A stretch of 5,964 nt of DNA, taken from Desulfuromonadaceae bacterium (GTDB lineage Bacteria; Desulfobacterota; Desulfuromonadia; Desulfuromonadales; Desulfuromonadaceae). Made by a program: the position numbers and the translations under genes. This document shows, in pieces, positions 4,552-5,964 of the stretch; within the stretch, counting starts at the first letter, position 1, and each line of letters opens with the position of its first letter. The stretch covers positions 1-5,964 of the forward strand of contig JAMOOS010000324.1 in the NCBI GenBank assembly GCA_027065245.1, read 5' to 3'. Below the pieces are notes generated by a model. The model had not been told where the DNA came from. It saw only the letters and a program-made list of their open reading frames with translations, and ran no database searches.

Positions 4552-5964
4552 TTACTTCTCCCAGAAACGCATGGTGCCATTCTCGGCGAGGCTGATGTGC
4601 AACTTGTAGGGCTCGTCGAGGAGGATGGGCTCGTGATGGCCGCCAGTTTTGGCGATGGCACGATCCAGCCAATCGGTGAGGTAATCCTTGTATGCCGGAT
4701 GGGCACACTTGTCGATGATGCAGCGAGCGCGGTCAACCGGGCACAGACCACGCAGGTCAGCCAGACCCTGCTCGGTAACGAGTACGTCGATATCGTGCTC
4801 TGTATGGTCAACGTGAGGCACTTGCGGAACAACGCCCGAGATGCCGAACTCGTCGGTTTTGCTGGCGCGGCAAGAGGGGCAGTGCATCATGGAGATGTAG
4901 GAGTTACGCTCGAAGTCACCGGAACCACCGATACCGTTCAGCATTCTGGTACCACCTGCATGGGTGGAGTTAGCATGGGCGAAGATATCAAACTCGAGAG
5001 GAGTATTCATGCCAATGGCGCCGAGACGGCGGATAACTTCAGGGTTGTTGGAAATCTGTTGCGGACGCATGAGAACCATATCCTTATACTTCTCAAAGTT
5101 TTTCCACCAGATTTCAAAGCCTTCGTTGGACAAGGACAGGGAAGTGCAGTTGATGTATTTACACTTACCGGAGTCCATAAAGTCGAGGAAAGTGTCCTGC
5201 AGAACCTCGGTGAAGACGATCAGGTTCTCGAACGGAGAGGTAGTCAGACCGCCAACAACCGCGTTAGCAATGGAACCAACGCCAGACTGCAGAGGCAGCA
5301 GGTTCTTGGGCAGGCGACCGGCCTTAACTTCGGCGGTGAAGAAGTCAACGATGTTGTCCGCGATGGCTTGTGCGGTATCGTCGGTGCCGCGCAGTGCACG
5401 ACCGTTGTCAGGCAGTTTGGACTCTACGATGGCAACAATCTTGCTGGAATCGGTGGGAACATACGGAGTCCCGATCCGCTGACGTGCATCAGTGATGGGG
5501 ATGATCTGACGATAAGGAGGCAGATCAGTCATGAAAATATCGTGCATGCCTTCGAAGGAGGGCAGCCCGGTGTTGATCTCTACGATGATTTTGTCGGCGA
5601 TGTCGATGATGTCGTTGGATGCGCCGATGGAACCGGAGAGGATGATGTCGCCGTTTTCGGTAATGGCTGATGCTTCGATAACTGCCAGATCCAGCTTGCC
5701 GCCTTGATCCTTGGTGTAAAAACCATACTTAAGATCTTGCGCAAACATGGAAAGGTGCTTGTCGCCCATGCGGATGTCGCCACGGTTGATGGCTTTACCC
5801 AACTCCTTACCAGTTTGATAGGGCCAGCGGCGATCGATCATATTCAGTGCAGCCATCCTGTCTTCAACCTCGGCGCCGACTGACGCACCGATGAACAGAT
5901 TGAGCTTGAGCTTGCCCTGAAGATTGTTCTTCTCAACATGATCACACAGCGCGATGGGCACAAC
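4552..5964 (-). CDS. Acetyl-CoA hydrolase/CoA-transferase, N-terminus off window
   Basis: This is the C-terminal 470 residues of an acetyl-CoA hydrolase/transferase family protein (COG0427). The frame is open at the right edge: the GTG at 5961 is an internal valine preceded by another valine codon, and family members of about 500 residues imply a few dozen missing residues. Features, numbered from that valine: ASVGAEVEDRMA (26-37) and RRWPYQTG (44-51) of the N-terminal lobe; LQSGVGSIANAVVGGL (224-239); TEVLQD (251-256), whose Glu252 corresponds to the glutamate that forms the covalent CoA thioester in class I CoA-transferases; NGIGGSGDFERNS (342-354); and PHVDHTEHDIDVLVTEQGLADLRGL (382-406), the C-terminal domain hallmark. 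It most likely moves CoA between succinyl-CoA and acetate, or between acetyl-CoA and another acid, linking acetate use to the TCA cycle. True hydrolase activity is less likely given the retained glutamate. Cytoplasmic. Codon use is very restricted, suggesting strong expression. Confidence 0.93.
   Translation of the reverse strand, partial: VVPIALCDHVEKNNLQGKLKLNLFIGASVGAEVEDRMAALNMIDRRWPYQTGKELGKAINRGDIRMGDKHLSMFAQDLKYGFYTKDQGGKLDLAVIEASAITENGDIILSGSIGASNDIIDIADKIIVEINTGLPSFEGMHDIFMTDLPPYRQIIPITDARQRIGTPYVPTDSSKIVAIVESKLPDNGRALRGTDDTAQAIADNIVDFFTAEVKAGRLPKNLLPLQSGVGSIANAVVGGLTTSPFENLIVFTEVLQDTFLDFMDSGKCKYINCTSLSLSNEGFEIWWKNFEKYKDMVLMRPQQISNNPEVIRRLGAIGMNTPLEFDIFAHANSTHAGGTRMLNGIGGSGDFERNSYISMMHCPSCRASKTDEFGISGVVPQVPHVDHTEHDIDVLVTEQGLADLRGLCPVDRARCIIDKCAHPAYKDYLTDWLDRAIAKTGGHHEPILLDEPYKLHISLAENGTMRFWEK

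Noticed and set aside
4462..5670. Long plus-strand open frame of 402 codons
   Set aside because: It lies wholly antisense to the CoA-transferase gene and begins inside the terminator region. Its openness is explained by the absence of TTA, CTA and TCA codons in the real gene, and its translation resembles no family I know.

Overview
The window looks like ordinary chromosome from an anaerobic or respiring proteobacterium. It most resembles the Desulfuromonadales (Geobacter, Desulfuromonas, Pelobacter relatives). This placement is inferred from gene content and protein flavour: a succinyl-CoA:acetate CoA-transferase-type acetyl-CoA hydrolase family enzyme, a GlpX-type fructose bisphosphatase, a stand-alone Nfu scaffold domain and a cytidylate-kinase-like/BON protein. 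There is no rRNA or other marker to fix it. By eye the base composition is balanced, roughly half G+C. I see no insertion sequence, phage gene, CRISPR array or tRNA.

Left block, minus strand (1-1974): glpX, a class II fructose-1,6-bisphosphatase with all expected metal ligands, is followed downstream by a cytidylate-kinase-like protein that carries a C-terminal BON domain. The 122-base gap between them (881-1002) is well organised. It holds a good sigma70-type promoter pointing at the kinase gene, two perfect palindromes placed on the -35 and the spacer of that promoter, and a hairpin followed by four T residues in the leader.

Centre, plus strand (2125-4457): a compact three-gene operon starts divergently from glpX. 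It encodes a MidA/NDUFAF7-family SAM-dependent methyltransferase, a 74-residue NifU C-terminal-type Fe-S carrier, and a XerC/XerD-type tyrosine recombinase with a complete catalytic set. Gaps are 24 and 2 bases. The 150-base divergent region (1975-2124) holds a 14-base palindrome, candidate promoter elements for both sides and a tiny three-codon reading frame in the plus-strand leader.

Right block, minus strand (4552-5964 and beyond): the C-terminal 470 residues of an acetyl-CoA hydrolase/CoA-transferase converge on the xerC operon. The two transcription units share a perfect 19-bp-stem bidirectional terminator. The codon use of this gene is strikingly restricted, suggesting high expression.

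Together, the CoA-transferase (acetate activation, TCA cycle entry) and GlpX (gluconeogenesis) suit an organism growing on acetate or other small acids. The methyltransferase plus Fe-S carrier suggest a role in maturing respiratory enzymes. I found no convincing novel defence or mobile system. The points most worth a second look are the kinase-BON fusion with its decorated promoter, and the MidA-Nfu-Xer operon.
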